This document shows, piece after piece, positions 24,272-32,325 of a stretch of DNA of 64,000 bases. Source of the stretch: Ruania suaedae (GTDB taxonomy: Bacteria > Actinomycetota > Actinomycetes > Actinomycetales > Beutenbergiaceae). The stretch covers positions 682,001 to 746,000 of the forward strand of contig NZ_CP088018.1 of the NCBI RefSeq assembly GCF_021049265.1. The letters run 5' to 3'. Numbering within the stretch: the stretch's first letter is position 1; each line of letters starts with the position of its first letter. The notes below the pieces were generated by a model, which saw only the letters and a list, made by a program, of their open reading frames with translations, searched no databases and was not told the origin of the DNA. A program made the position numbers and the translations under genes.

Positions 24272-24892
24272 TCAGGAGCGCAGCCAGTGCAGGCCCGAGG
24301 GGGTCAGCACGCCGTCGACGGGCCGGTCGTGCGCAGCGGAGGGCAGCGGATCGCTGCACCGCTCGTCCTCGAAGACGATCGCGATCACCGGCGTCTGGTC
24401 CTGGGCGTGGGCGAGCACCCGGTCGTACCAGCCGCCGCCCTGTCCCAGACGCACACCGCGCGTGTCGACGGCCAGCGCCGGCGCGAAGATGAGGTCGGCA
24501 GAGGCGATCGCGGACTCGCCCAGGCCCGGCCCCTCCGGCTCCGGGGGGCGGCCCGGGGCGTGCTCGGCGAGCGGGTCGCCCACCCGGTAGGCCGCCCAGT
24601 CGCGTGTCAGACCCGGCCCCAGCACCGGCAGCAGGATCCTCACGCCCGCCTCGTCGAGCACCTCCAGCAACGGGCCGGTGTTCGGCTCGGAGGGCCGGGC
24701 GGCGTAGGCGGCCACGGTCGTGACGCCGTCGAGCAGGGCACGGGCGTGGACGGCGATCGCGTCTGCGGCCTCCCGGCGCTCACGCTCGGGGCGGTCGCGA
24801 CGATGGCGCCGGACCTCTTCCCGCACGAGGTGCTTGGCGTCCTCGAGCTCCAGCCCGGATGCGCCGGGGGAACTGGGTGAGAGGGTCCACAT
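24272..24892 (-). CDS. 5-formyltetrahydrofolate cyclo-ligase family protein
   Basis: Protein of 206 residues that should convert 5-formyl-THF plus ATP to 5,10-methenyl-THF in one-carbon metabolism. Recognisable blocks are KHLVREEVRRHRRDR near the N-terminus (usual K-x2-LR), then VAAYAARPSEPNTGPLLEVL (binding loop), and the C-terminal GVRLGQGGGWYDRVLA, which is the conserved G-x-GGGYYD nucleotide-binding loop. ATG 24892 is chosen because the protein then has the normal family length; the frame continues twelve codons upstream. It diverges from galU, as in many actinomycetes. Confidence 0.88.
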   Translation of the reverse strand: MWTLSPSSPGASGLELEDAKHLVREEVRRHRRDRPERERREAADAIAVHARALLDGVTTVAAYAARPSEPNTGPLLEVLDEAGVRILLPVLGPGLTRDWAAYRVGDPLAEHAPGRPPEPEGPGLGESAIASADLIFAPALAVDTRGVRLGQGGGWYDRVLAHAQDQTPVIAIVFEDERCSDPLPSAAHDRPVDGVLTPSGLHWLRS

Positions 24893-24983
24893 GCCCCTAC
24901 CTTCCCACCCCGGGTGCGTCCACGCCACAGCCAGGTCGCACGGCCACAGCGCATCTCGGCAGGTGGACCGATAGCCTCATCCC

Positions 24984-25904
24984 ATGAGCGCAGTGACGAA
25001 GGCAGTGGTTCCCGTGGCAGGTCTCGGCACCCGGTTCGCGCCGGCGACGAAGGCGATCCCGAAGGTGATGCTGCCGGTGGTGGACACCCCCTCGATCCAG
25101 TACGTGGTCGAGGAAGCCGCCGCCGCCGGGCTCACCGACGTGGTGCTCGTGACCGGGCGTGGTCAGGCCTCGGTGGCCGACCACTTCGACTCCAACCCCG
25201 AGCTCGAGCGCGTGCTGGAGGAGAAGGGCGATCAGAAGCGACTGGACGCCGTCCGAGCCTCCTCCGAGCTGGCCCAGGTGCACCTCGTGCGCCAGGGTGC
25301 CCCGCTCGGGCTCGGCCACGCGGTGCTCACGGCGGCCGCGCACGTGGGCGAGGAGCCCTTCGCCGTCCAGCTCGGCGACGACCTGATCGACGCGCGCGAC
25401 CCGATCCTGCCGACGATGATCGCCGCCCAGGAGGCCCTGGGTGGCTCGGTGATCGCGCTGATGGAGGTCGAGCCCAGCCAGATCCACCTGTACGGGTGCG
25501 CAGCCGTGGAGCCGGTGGACGCCTCCGCGCTGTCGGGAGAGCTGGCGGACCGGAGCGAGGACATCGTGCGGGTGCGGCACATGGTCGAGAAGCCCGATGC
25601 CGCCGATGCGCCCTCCAACCTGGCGATGATCGGACGCTACGTGCTCCACCCGGACGTCTTCGACGTGCTGCGCACCACCGAGCCCGGCCGGGGCGGGGAG
25701 ATCCAGCTCACCGACGCCCTCGCCGAGCTGGCCGACCGCCCCGGCCCGGGCGGCGGGGTGCACGGCGTGGTCTTCCGCGGACGGCGCTACGACACCGGTG
25801 ACCGTCTCGACTATCTCAAGGCCGTGGTCCAGCTCGGCGCCGACCACGAGGACCTGGGCGAGGACTTCCTGACCTGGTTGCGCGGGTACGTGGCCCGGCG
25901 ATGA
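24984..25904 (+). CDS. galU: UTP-glucose-1-phosphate uridylyltransferase
   Basis: GalU of 306 residues, forming UDP-glucose for wall polymers and glycolipids. It opens with KAVVPVAGLGTRFAPATKAIPKVMLPVVDTPSIQYVVEEA, the nucleotide-binding signature plus the K-P-M-L core. It carries the VRQGAPLGLGHAVL block, the metal Asp in LGDDLID, and MVEKP. Start ATG 24984 is six bases after TAGCCT (24972-24977), so it heads a leaderless operon. Its stop overlaps the next ATG (ATGA). The gene order galU-moeA/glp-rimJ-glpR is conserved in Actinobacteria including Mycobacterium (Rv0993-Rv0996). Confidence 0.95.
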   Translation: MSAVTKAVVPVAGLGTRFAPATKAIPKVMLPVVDTPSIQYVVEEAAAAGLTDVVLVTGRGQASVADHFDSNPELERVLEEKGDQKRLDAVRASSELAQVHLVRQGAPLGLGHAVLTAAAHVGEEPFAVQLGDDLIDARDPILPTMIAAQEALGGSVIALMEVEPSQIHLYGCAAVEPVDASALSGELADRSEDIVRVRHMVEKPDAADAPSNLAMIGRYVLHPDVFDVLRTTEPGRGGEIQLTDALAELADRPGPGGGVHGVVFRGRRYDTGDRLDYLKAVVQLGADHEDLGEDFLTWLRGYVARR

Positions 25905-27127
25905 AGTCCGTCTCCGAGCACCTCGCCGCGGTGCTGGACCTGCTGCAGCCGTTGCCCGCGCTGGAGGTCGTGCTGCGTGATGCCGTGCGCTGCGTGCTCG
26001 CCGAGGACGTTACCGCCGACCAGGACCTGCCTGAGCGTGATCTCGCCGGGATCGACGGTTACGCCGTCCTGAGCAGGGACGTCGACGGCGCCTCGCCACA
26101 GGGCCAGGTCACGCTCCGGGTGCTCGACGACCTGCTCGCCGGGGCGGTGGAGGCCCAGCGCGCGGTGACCGGTTCGGCGCTGCGGGTGGCGTCGGGGGCG
26201 CCACTGCCCGCGGGGGCCGATGCCGTGGTCCCCCTGGAGAGCACCGACGGCGGCCGCGCGGCCGTGCAGGTCAGCGCCGGTGCGGCGCCGGGCGCGTACG
26301 TGCGGCGGCAGGGGGAGGACCTGCGCGCCGGTGAGATCGCGCTCGCCGCCGGCGAGCGCATCGGGGCCCGGCAGATCGCGTTGCTCGCCGCCCTCGGGCG
26401 CGGCCGGGTGCGTGTGCACCCGCGGCCACGGGTGGTCCTGGTCTCCATCGGTGACGAGCTGGCCGAGCCGGGCCGCCGGGCCAGCGCCGGCGAGATCTTC
26501 GACGCCAACGGCCACGCCCTGTCCACCGCGGTGCAGGATGCGGGCGGGTCGACCTTCCGCGTCGCCGCCGTCGCGGACGAGCGCACCCGGCTGGCCGAGA
26601 CCCTGGAGGACCAGCTCGTCCGCGCTGATCTCGTCATCACCACCGGGGGTTTGAGCTACGGCGGCAACGACACCGTCAAGGAGGTCGTCGGGCAGCTCGG
26701 GCAGGTGCGGTTCGACAACGTGGCGATCTGGCCAGGGCGGCAGTTCGGCGTCGGGTGGATCGGGGGAGAGGCCGGCCGGGAGACCCCGATCGTATGCCTG
26801 CCCGGCGACCCGGTCGCCGCTCAGGTGGGCTACGAGGTCTTCGTCCGGCCGGCGCTGCTGGCGATGGCCGGGCATAGCGAGCGCTACCGGCCGACGGTGA
26901 GCGCGGCGGTCACCCAGGCGTGGCGCTCCCCGGACGGTCGCCGTCAATTCGTCCCGGTCACCGTGCTCGGTAGTCCGCAGGAGGGCTACCGGGCTACGCC
27001 GGCAGGTGCCCCGGACCGGCTGTCGGTGAGTGCGATGTCGCGTGCGAACGGGCTGGCCGTGGTGCCCGAGGCCGTCACGACCGTCGAGTCCGGCAGCCGG
27101 CTGCACTGTCTGGTGCTGGAGAGCTGA
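25901..27127 (+). CDS. glp: MoeA-like gephyrin homologue, probable divisome protein Glp
   Basis: MoeA-fold protein of 408 residues with all four domains: the N-terminal QPLPALEVVLRDAVRCVLAEDV, ASGAPLPAGADAVVPLES, the MoCF-binding block TTGGLSYGGND, and LPGDPVAAQVGYEVFV. It is usually annotated as molybdopterin molybdotransferase. The canonical MKPGKP motif reads IWPGRQ here and SVGDYD reads SYGGND. No molybdenum cofactor gene is near. Instead it is between galU and rimJ-glpR; in Corynebacterium the protein at this locus (Glp) binds FtsZ and its receptor GlpR in the divisome. I favour that role from synteny and motif changes; true MoeA activity cannot be excluded. Confidence 0.85.
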   Translation: MKSVSEHLAAVLDLLQPLPALEVVLRDAVRCVLAEDVTADQDLPERDLAGIDGYAVLSRDVDGASPQGQVTLRVLDDLLAGAVEAQRAVTGSALRVASGAPLPAGADAVVPLESTDGGRAAVQVSAGAAPGAYVRRQGEDLRAGEIALAAGERIGARQIALLAALGRGRVRVHPRPRVVLVSIGDELAEPGRRASAGEIFDANGHALSTAVQDAGGSTFRVAAVADERTRLAETLEDQLVRADLVITTGGLSYGGNDTVKEVVGQLGQVRFDNVAIWPGRQFGVGWIGGEAGRETPIVCLPGDPVAAQVGYEVFVRPALLAMAGHSERYRPTVSAAVTQAWRSPDGRRQFVPVTVLGSPQEGYRATPAGAPDRLSVSAMSRANGLAVVPEAVTTVESGSRLHCLVLES

Positions 27128-27128
27128 G

Positions 27129-27704
27129 GTGGACCTCGAGCTCGTGGCCCCGGAGCTGCGACTGCGGCCGCTGCGACGCCGGGACCGGAACGCATGGGAG
27201 GCGCTGCGCCGCAGCAACGCGGCCTGGCTGGCGCCCTGGGAGGCGACCTCACCCGAGGCGGGGGTGTACCGGCCGACGTTCTGGCGCTACATCCGCGATC
27301 AGGCCCGGGCCGCCCGGGAGGGGACCGGCTATGCGTTCGTGATGGAGCACGAGGGTCAGATCGTCGGGCAGGTGACCATCGCCGGCGTCGCCCGCGGGTC
27401 GCTGCAGGCGGCCACGATCGGCTACTGGATCTCCGAACACGTCGCCGGCCGCGGCCTCACGCCGCTGGCGGTGGCGATGGCCGCCGACTTCTGCTGGTTC
27501 CGTCTCGGGCTGCACCGCGTCGAGGTCAACATCCGCCCCGAGAACGCCGCCAGCCTGCGCGTGGTGGAGAAGCTCGGCTTCCGGCCCGAGGGGATGAGGC
27601 CCGGCTATCTGCACATCCAGGGCCGCTGGGCCGACCACCTGAGCTTCGCGCTGAACCGCGAGGAGGTCGGGGAGGGGCTCCTGGCCCGGTGGCAGCGGCG
27701 CTGA
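27129..27704 (+). CDS. rimJ: RimJ/RimL-type GNAT acetyltransferase
   Basis: GNAT of 191 residues. It begins LRLRPLRRRDRNAWEALRRSN, then shows the strand-4/5 region VTIAGVARGSLQAATIGYWI, an acetyl-CoA binding stretch (SEHVAGRGLTPLAVAMAADF), and HRVEVNIRPENAASLRVVEKLGF, the classical RimJ motif. It probably acetylates protein N-termini or a small molecule. GTG 27129 begins one base after the glp stop and gives a normal N-terminus. Placement in the galU-glp locus is conserved among Actinobacteria although its link to division is not known. Confidence 0.88.
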   Translation: MDLELVAPELRLRPLRRRDRNAWEALRRSNAAWLAPWEATSPEAGVYRPTFWRYIRDQARAAREGTGYAFVMEHEGQIVGQVTIAGVARGSLQAATIGYWISEHVAGRGLTPLAVAMAADFCWFRLGLHRVEVNIRPENAASLRVVEKLGFRPEGMRPGYLHIQGRWADHLSFALNREEVGEGLLARWQRR

Positions 27705-27805
27705 CGCCCTGCCCGACCGCGCGCAATGCCGACTTCTGCGAACGCGGGCCGACACGCCGCCGGTGATGAGCGCCTGCGGGGCTGCGTGGTCATACCGTTC
27801 AGAGC

Positions 27806-28747
27806 GTGGAGTTCGCCGGATGGGTCGTCGTGGCGATCGCGGTGATGATCTTCGGATACCTGCTTCCGACCGCGATCCGTTCCAGGCAGGTCGTCATGGA
27901 CTCCCGGGTGGCCGACAGGTTCTCCGGGGGACTGCGAGTCCTGGCCCGCACCGGTGACGCTCCCCGCACCACCACCACCCCTACGAGCACCAGCCGCGGA
28001 TACCTGCACCCCGCCGTGGCCGAGGAGGACAGACCGATGCACTCGCCCGTCGCTGCGCGGCCCGCTGCCGCGGATGTGCGCCGTGCGGCTGCAGCCCGCG
28101 CCGCGCGCGCCGCTGCCGCCAGCCGACGCGCTGCCGCGGCGAGGCGCCGGCTCGTGCTCACCCTGGCCCTGCTCGGGCTGACCATCGCCGGCTGGGCCGT
28201 GGTCGGAATGACGACCCTCGGCGTCGCCGCCGGCATCGTGCCGAGCGTGGCGTTCGCCGGCGTGCTCGTACTCGGCCGACGTGCCGCCACGCAGGCCAGG
28301 ATCGCCGACGAGCGCTGGGCAGCGGAGATCGAGCGCGCGAGGAAGGCCGAGGAGGCGCGCGCCGCGCGCCGCCCGAAGCAGCCCGCGGCCACGCCCGCCA
28401 GCCTGCGCATCGAGCTCGATCCAGGCACGATGATGGCCGAGCACGCCCCCGAGGTCGAGGAGCGCCGGGTACAGATCCCCGCGAGTGAGGGCTGGACGCC
28501 GGTCCCCGTGCCGGCGCCGATGTACACCATGAAGCCCGTCGCGCGGCGGCGGGAGCAGCCGGCGGCCGCCGAGACCGTCGAGGAACAGTCCGCCGGCCAG
28601 GTGCAGCACGCCCCGGCGGCCCCGATGGGTTCGATTCAGGAGCCGGTCCTCGGCGAGGCTCGCCCCAGCGGGGCGGGACGCGCGGTGGCGGCGCCGTCGG
28701 TGGACCTGCAGGCGGTGCTGGAGCGGCGCCGGGCCGTCGGCCAGTAG
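27806..28747 (+). CDS. glpR: Membrane protein, probable Glp receptor GlpR
   Basis: Protein of 313 residues with three transmembrane helices: one at the extreme N-terminus (FAGWVVVAIAVMIFGYLL, ~3-20) and two near the middle (LVLTLALLGLTIAGWAVVGMTTLGVAAGIVPSVAFAGVLVL, ~113-155). The parts between and after them are basic/Ala-rich helices and a long hydrophilic C-terminal tail. Position downstream of rimJ matches Rv0996 and corynebacterial GlpR, the membrane anchor of Glp at division sites and poles. GTG 27806 follows TACCGT by seven bases, so the gene has its own leaderless promoter inside the cluster. Sequence identity is low in this family, so the name rests on synteny and topology. Confidence 0.72.
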   Translation: MEFAGWVVVAIAVMIFGYLLPTAIRSRQVVMDSRVADRFSGGLRVLARTGDAPRTTTTPTSTSRGYLHPAVAEEDRPMHSPVAARPAAADVRRAAAARAARAAAASRRAAAARRRLVLTLALLGLTIAGWAVVGMTTLGVAAGIVPSVAFAGVLVLGRRAATQARIADERWAAEIERARKAEEARAARRPKQPAATPASLRIELDPGTMMAEHAPEVEERRVQIPASEGWTPVPVPAPMYTMKPVARRREQPAAAETVEEQSAGQVQHAPAAPMGSIQEPVLGEARPSGAGRAVAAPSVDLQAVLERRRAVGQ

Positions 28748-28824
28748 GGGTCGAGGACCTACCGGCTCGGCACCGGCGCGGAGTTCGCCCAGCCGTTCAC
28801 AGGTGTTATCCTGGATCCCGCCCT

Positions 28825-28897
28825 GGGGCTATGGCGCAGTTGGTAGCGCGTCTCGTTCGCAATGAGAAGGTCGGGGGTTCGAATCCCCCTAGCTCCA
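28825..28897 (+). tRNA. tRNA-Ala (anticodon CGC)
   Basis: Cloverleaf: acceptor GGGGCTA with TAGCTCC, D arm GCGC/GCGC, anticodon stem TCTCG/TGAGA with loop TTCGCAA (anticodon CGC), T arm GGGGG-TTCGAAT-CCCCC and discriminator A. CCA is not encoded: the next bases are CCC. A -10-like TATCCT (28807-28812) lies upstream. An IS481-type element begins four bases after its end. Confidence 0.96.
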
Positions 28898-28924
28898 CCC
28901 TGTGATGTCGCAGGACATCGGAAT

Positions 28925-28955
28925 AGCCCGAACCCACGGATTGTGGGTTCGGGCT
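28925..28955 (-). terminator. Transposase terminator hairpin
   Basis: A perfect 13-bp inverted repeat, AGCCCGAACCCAC (28925-28937) with its complement (28943-28955), closes a five-base loop. Its right arm ends inside the transposase stop codon. Being nearly symmetrical, it should also stop read-through from tRNA-Ala into the element. Confidence 0.8.
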
Positions 28956-30165
28956 AGTTCTTTGTGGGGGCTGGTCCTGGGGGGCGTCCGGTGGGTTGGT
29001 AGCGCTTGGTGGGGTCGAGGGTGAGCTCGCGCAGGATCTCGCCGGTGGCGGCATTGATGATGGTGATGTCGAGGTCGGCGATGAGGAGGATCACGGGGGT
29101 TCGGGCGTGGGTTCGTCCGATGCCGATGTGGTGGAGGGTGCCGCCGTGGCGGAGGGTGACTTTGCCGGCGGTATCGACGCGGTCGTGGCGCACGCGGTGG
29201 TGAGGTTCGCCGGGTGTGGTGGCGGGGGTGGCCTTGGGGCGGGGTGTGTAGGCGGTGGCCGGGGTTGCCCGGTGGGGTAGAGACCGGTGGGGGCGTCGGT
29301 GGTTGTACTCGGTGGTGAACTCATCGAGCAGCGCTTGCAGGGCGGTGATGGTGGTGGGCTGGTCGGGGCGGGCGCGTAGCCACTTCTTGAGGGTCTGCTG
29401 GAAGCGCTCGACTTTGCCCTGGGTGGTGGGGTGGCCAGGCTTGCCGTTCTTCTGGATGATGCCGCGGCGGTGCAGTTCGGTCTCCAGTGCGGTGCGTCCA
29501 CCGCGGCGCTTCTTGCTGGCCAGGCGCACGGTGTAGACCAGGCCGTTGTCGGTCAGGGTGGAGGCGGGGTAGCCGTGTTCGCGGGCGGTCTGGGCGAAGG
29601 TGGCGGCCACGATGGTGGAGGTGATCGCTTTGTGGGCGCTCAGGTGCAGCACGGCGCGGGAGTGGTCATCGAGCCAGGTGATGATCTCGGTGTCGGCGCC
29701 GGCGCGTCCGCTGGGGCGGGTGAGGCGGTAGTGGGTGAAGTCCGATTGCCAGCACTCGTTCGGCTGCGCGGCTTCGAAACGCACGTAGGAGGACTTCGGT
29801 CGCTTCTTCGGCTCGGCGGTGATGAGCCCGGCGCGGGTCAGGATCCGGTGGATCGTGGCCCGGTGGACCTCGATGTGGTGGGTGTGGCCCAGGTGCCAGG
29901 CGATCGTTTCGGCGCCGCAGTCCAGGCCAGCACGCGACAGGCGGGCGCGGATGGCCACGATCAGCTCCACGACCTCGGCATCGGTGGCCCTCGGCGTGGT
30001 GTGGGGGCGCCGCGAGCGTGGGACGAATGCGGCCTCGCCCTCGAGCCGATAGCGGGCCATCAACTTGGAGATCCAACTCTGGGATACGCCGTAGCGGCGA
30101 GCGATGGCGGACTGAGACTGGCCCGAGTTCACCGCGGTCACCACCAGGCGTCGCTTGTTGTCCAT
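28954..30165 (-). CDS. IS481-family transposase
   Basis: DDE transposase of 403 residues, apparently complete. The N-terminal helix-turn-helix reads AIARRYGVSQSWISKLMARYR (~21-41), followed by a second winged-helix region and the rve integrase core. Catalytic residues are visible as Asp142 (QSDFTH), Asp206 (TDNGLVYT) and Glu253 (GKVERFQQTLK). The C-terminus contains the family stretch YNHRRPHRSLPHRATPATAY and a further beta-rich domain. All three residues are present, so the element may still move. Transcription ends in a strong hairpin that overlaps the stop codon. Confidence 0.93.
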   Translation of the reverse strand: MDNKRRLVVTAVNSGQSQSAIARRYGVSQSWISKLMARYRLEGEAAFVPRSRRPHTTPRATDAEVVELIVAIRARLSRAGLDCGAETIAWHLGHTHHIEVHRATIHRILTRAGLITAEPKKRPKSSYVRFEAAQPNECWQSDFTHYRLTRPSGRAGADTEIITWLDDHSRAVLHLSAHKAITSTIVAATFAQTAREHGYPASTLTDNGLVYTVRLASKKRRGGRTALETELHRRGIIQKNGKPGHPTTQGKVERFQQTLKKWLRARPDQPTTITALQALLDEFTTEYNHRRPHRSLPHRATPATAYTPRPKATPATTPGEPHHRVRHDRVDTAGKVTLRHGGTLHHIGIGRTHARTPVILLIADLDITIINAATGEILRELTLDPTKRYQPTGRPPGPAPTKN

Positions 30166-30204
30166 AGACCACGAGCCTGGCCACAGCGGCTATACCGATC
30201 TCGT

Positions 30205-30247
30205 GCGACACCCCTATTCCCATGACCCGCGACACCCTATTCCGATG
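30205..30247. repeat. Subterminal direct repeats of the IS
   Basis: Two ~20-bp copies of GCGACACC(C)TATTCC-ATG occur at 30205-30224 and 30229-30247, in tandem with a 24-bp period, just inside the right terminal repeat. Similar subterminal repeats in other elements bind transposase; that use here is inferred. Confidence 0.6.
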
Positions 30248-30279
30248 TCCTGCACCAGCACACCACCGTCTCCGCGTTT

Positions 30280-30356
30280 TGATGTCGCAGGACATCGCCA
30301 GTAGCCCGAACCCACGGATGGTGGGTTCGGGCTAGTTCGTTGTGGGGGCGGCCGGC
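30280..30356 (-). mobile_element. Relic of the end of a second related IS
   Basis: This ~77-bp stretch repeats, with several differences, the left end of the neighbouring IS: the terminal repeat core GCAGGACATC, the 13-bp terminator stem AGCCCGAACCCAC and the last codons of the transposase (ending PTTN instead of PTKN). The other copy's end is missing. It is therefore the surviving tail of an older insertion at nearly the same site. Confidence 0.8.
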
Positions 30357-30385
30357 CAGTGACCTCGCGACGTCGCCCCCGGTAG

Positions 30386-31396
30386 CTATGACCTGAAGCG
30401 GGCGATGAGTCGGTCCAGCCCGGCGTCGACATCGGGGTCGACGACGCGGCGGCGCTCGTCGGCGTCGTACCAGTCGAGGACCTCCGCGGCGCCCTGCCAG
30501 TAGCGGGTGGTGGCGGTGTACTCCGGCACCAGCGCTTTGACCTTGCTGTTGTCGAAGACCACCGAGTGCACCTTGTCCCCGACCAGCCCGTCGAGTTCGC
30601 CCGGCAGCTCCGCCCCGATGGCCCATCCCGGGATCGGCACCAGGTCCGGCTCGCCGGCGCCGGCCGCACGGGCCAGGATCCGGGTGATCTGGGCCCAGGT
30701 GAGCACCTCGTCGGAGGTGATGTGGAAGGCGTCCCCGACGGCGCGGTGGTCGCCGAGCAGCCCGACGAACGCGACGGCGAAGTCGCGCGTGTGCGTCAGC
30801 GTCCACAACGAGGTGCCGTCGCCGACCACGGGCACGGGTGCTCCGCGACGGAGGCGGTCGATTGCGGTCCAGCCTCCCGGGATCGGGACGCTGCGCTCGT
30901 CGTAGGTGTGGCTGGGGCGCACGATCGTCGCCGGAAAGTCCCGCTCGCGCCAGGCCCGCACCAGCACCTCCTCGCTCGCGATCTTGTCGCGCGAGTACTG
31001 CCAGAAGGGGTTCTTCAACGGTGTCGACTCGGTGATCGGCAGATGCGCCACCGGCTTGGCGTACGCCGACGCCGAGGAGATGTAGACGTACTGGCCGACG
31101 ACGCCGTCGAAGATCTCGACGTCAGCCGCCGCCTGCTCGGGCGAGAACGAGCGGAAGTTCACCACGACGTCCCACTCCTGACCGGCGACGGCGGCCCGGA
31201 TCGAGTCCGGATCACCAGCGTCCCCCACCAGAGACCGGGCGCCCTCGATCGGAGGCCGAGCGCCCGGCGCATCGGATGCCCCCGAGACGCCCCGGTTCAG
31301 CAGCGTGAGGTCATGACCCCGTTCGATCGCCAGGCGGCTGGACGCCGCGCTGATCGTGCCGTTGCCGCCGATGAAGAGGACCCGCAAAGCTGCCAT
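30386..31396 (-). CDS. NAD-dependent epimerase/dehydratase
   Basis: Extended SDR of 336 residues. The N-terminal Rossmann motif reads RVLFIGGNGTISAASSRLAIERGHDLTLLNRG, and the active site has SSASAYAK near residue 125 and a displaced Tyr-xxx-Lys (YSRDKIASE). It resembles chloroplast CSP41/actinobacterial 'NAD-epimerase' proteins more than true UDP-hexose epimerases. ATG 31396 follows TAGGGT (31404-31409 on the complement) by seven bases, so it is a leaderless message; the frame continues 25 codons upstream. It diverges from another epimerase-like gene. The substrate is unknown. Confidence 0.82.
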   Translation of the reverse strand: MAALRVLFIGGNGTISAASSRLAIERGHDLTLLNRGVSGASDAPGARPPIEGARSLVGDAGDPDSIRAAVAGQEWDVVVNFRSFSPEQAAADVEIFDGVVGQYVYISSASAYAKPVAHLPITESTPLKNPFWQYSRDKIASEEVLVRAWRERDFPATIVRPSHTYDERSVPIPGGWTAIDRLRRGAPVPVVGDGTSLWTLTHTRDFAVAFVGLLGDHRAVGDAFHITSDEVLTWAQITRILARAAGAGEPDLVPIPGWAIGAELPGELDGLVGDKVHSVVFDNSKVKALVPEYTATTRYWQGAAEVLDWYDADERRRVVDPDVDAGLDRLIARFRS

Positions 31397-31458
31397 GACG
31401 CCCACCCTAGCCAGCCTCGTCGCTGGGTCGGCGTAGCCGCCGCTGTCACACTGGGCCG

Positions 31459-32283
31459 ATGAGCCGCACACGTGTCCTGCTGACCGGCGCCACCGGCTAC
31501 GTCGCCGGGCAGCTGCTGCCCGCGCTGCGCGAGCGCTATGACCTGACGATGATCGACGTCCGCGACACCGACCGGGACGGGCGGCCGATCGAGGGAGTGC
31601 AGCTGGTCGATCTGCTGGCCGCGGACGACGCCGAGCTGCGACGACTGTGCGAGGGCGTCGATGTGATCGTGCACGCCGGGTACGCCCGGCCGGACGGTGC
31701 CCCGAGTTACGCCGCCGAGCGGCGCAACCTGGACATGACGGCCCGCGTCTTCGAGGCTGCCCAGCAGGCCGGGGTGCGGCGGGTCGTGGTCACCAGCACC
31801 AACCAGGCCTCCAAGTGGTACGAGCAGCCATGGAAGGCCGGCCGGATCGATCGGGTGGATCCGTACGACTACCCGCGGCCCGACACGTTCTACGGCTGGG
31901 CCAAGGCCGCCTACGAGTCGCTCGGTTTTCTCTACGCCAGCGGCGGCGCCGGACCTGCGGTGGAGAACGTTCACGTGCGGATCGTCTGCCCCCGTCCGAT
32001 CCGTGCGGAGGCCTTCGCCGATCGTCCGACCGAGGACTACCTGCGCGACATCACCGGTTGGGTCTCCGAGCGCGACCTGCAGCAGTTGTACGTGCGGTCG
32101 ATCGAGGCGGAGTCGGTCGACGACGAGCACGGCGTCCCGTTCCAGATCTTCTACGGGGTCTCGGGTAACGCCCGCACGTTCTGGTCGATCGCGAACGCGC
32201 GCCGGGTCGTCGGCTATGCACCGCAGGACGACTCCGAGATCGCCTTCGCCGACGAGATCGCCGCCCGGACCCACCCGGGCTGA
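31459..32283 (+). CDS. NAD(P)-dependent oxidoreductase, epimerase-like
   Basis: Extended SDR of 274 residues: RVLLTGATGYVAGQLLPALRERYDLTMIDVRD at the start, DVIVHAGYARP, the catalytic Ser in VVVTSTNQASKW and YGWAKAAYESLGF for Tyr-x3-Lys. This pattern is found in uronate dehydrogenases and related sugar oxidoreductases (NAD-epimerase family), but a uronate activity is only suggestive. It is 62 bases from the divergent epimerase gene. A -10-like CACACT (31447-31452) lies six bases before ATG 31459. Confidence 0.8.
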   Translation: MSRTRVLLTGATGYVAGQLLPALRERYDLTMIDVRDTDRDGRPIEGVQLVDLLAADDAELRRLCEGVDVIVHAGYARPDGAPSYAAERRNLDMTARVFEAAQQAGVRRVVVTSTNQASKWYEQPWKAGRIDRVDPYDYPRPDTFYGWAKAAYESLGFLYASGGAGPAVENVHVRIVCPRPIRAEAFADRPTEDYLRDITGWVSERDLQQLYVRSIEAESVDDEHGVPFQIFYGVSGNARTFWSIANARRVVGYAPQDDSEIAFADEIAARTHPG

Positions 32284-32325
32284 GACGTCACCGGTCGCGA
32301 GTGACGCGAGTCGGTGCCGTCGCGA

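Larger units (their letters stand above)
28901..30262 (-). mobile_element. IS481-family insertion sequence (~1.36 kb)
   Basis: Both ends carry a related inverted repeat of about 26 bp that begins with TGTG and shares the uninterrupted core GCAGGACATCGGAATAG (28910-28926 left; 30238-30254 right, complementary strand). The ends starting TGT fit IS481. CCACC occurs just outside each end (28895-28899 and 30263-30267), with one extra C on the left, and is the likely target duplication. One intact transposase gene fills the element. The insertion is right at the 3' end of tRNA-Ala. Confidence 0.85.

Noticed and set aside
26986-27252. Minus-strand ORF within the glp/rimJ junction
   Set aside because: It lies antisense to two confirmed genes and has typical shadow composition.
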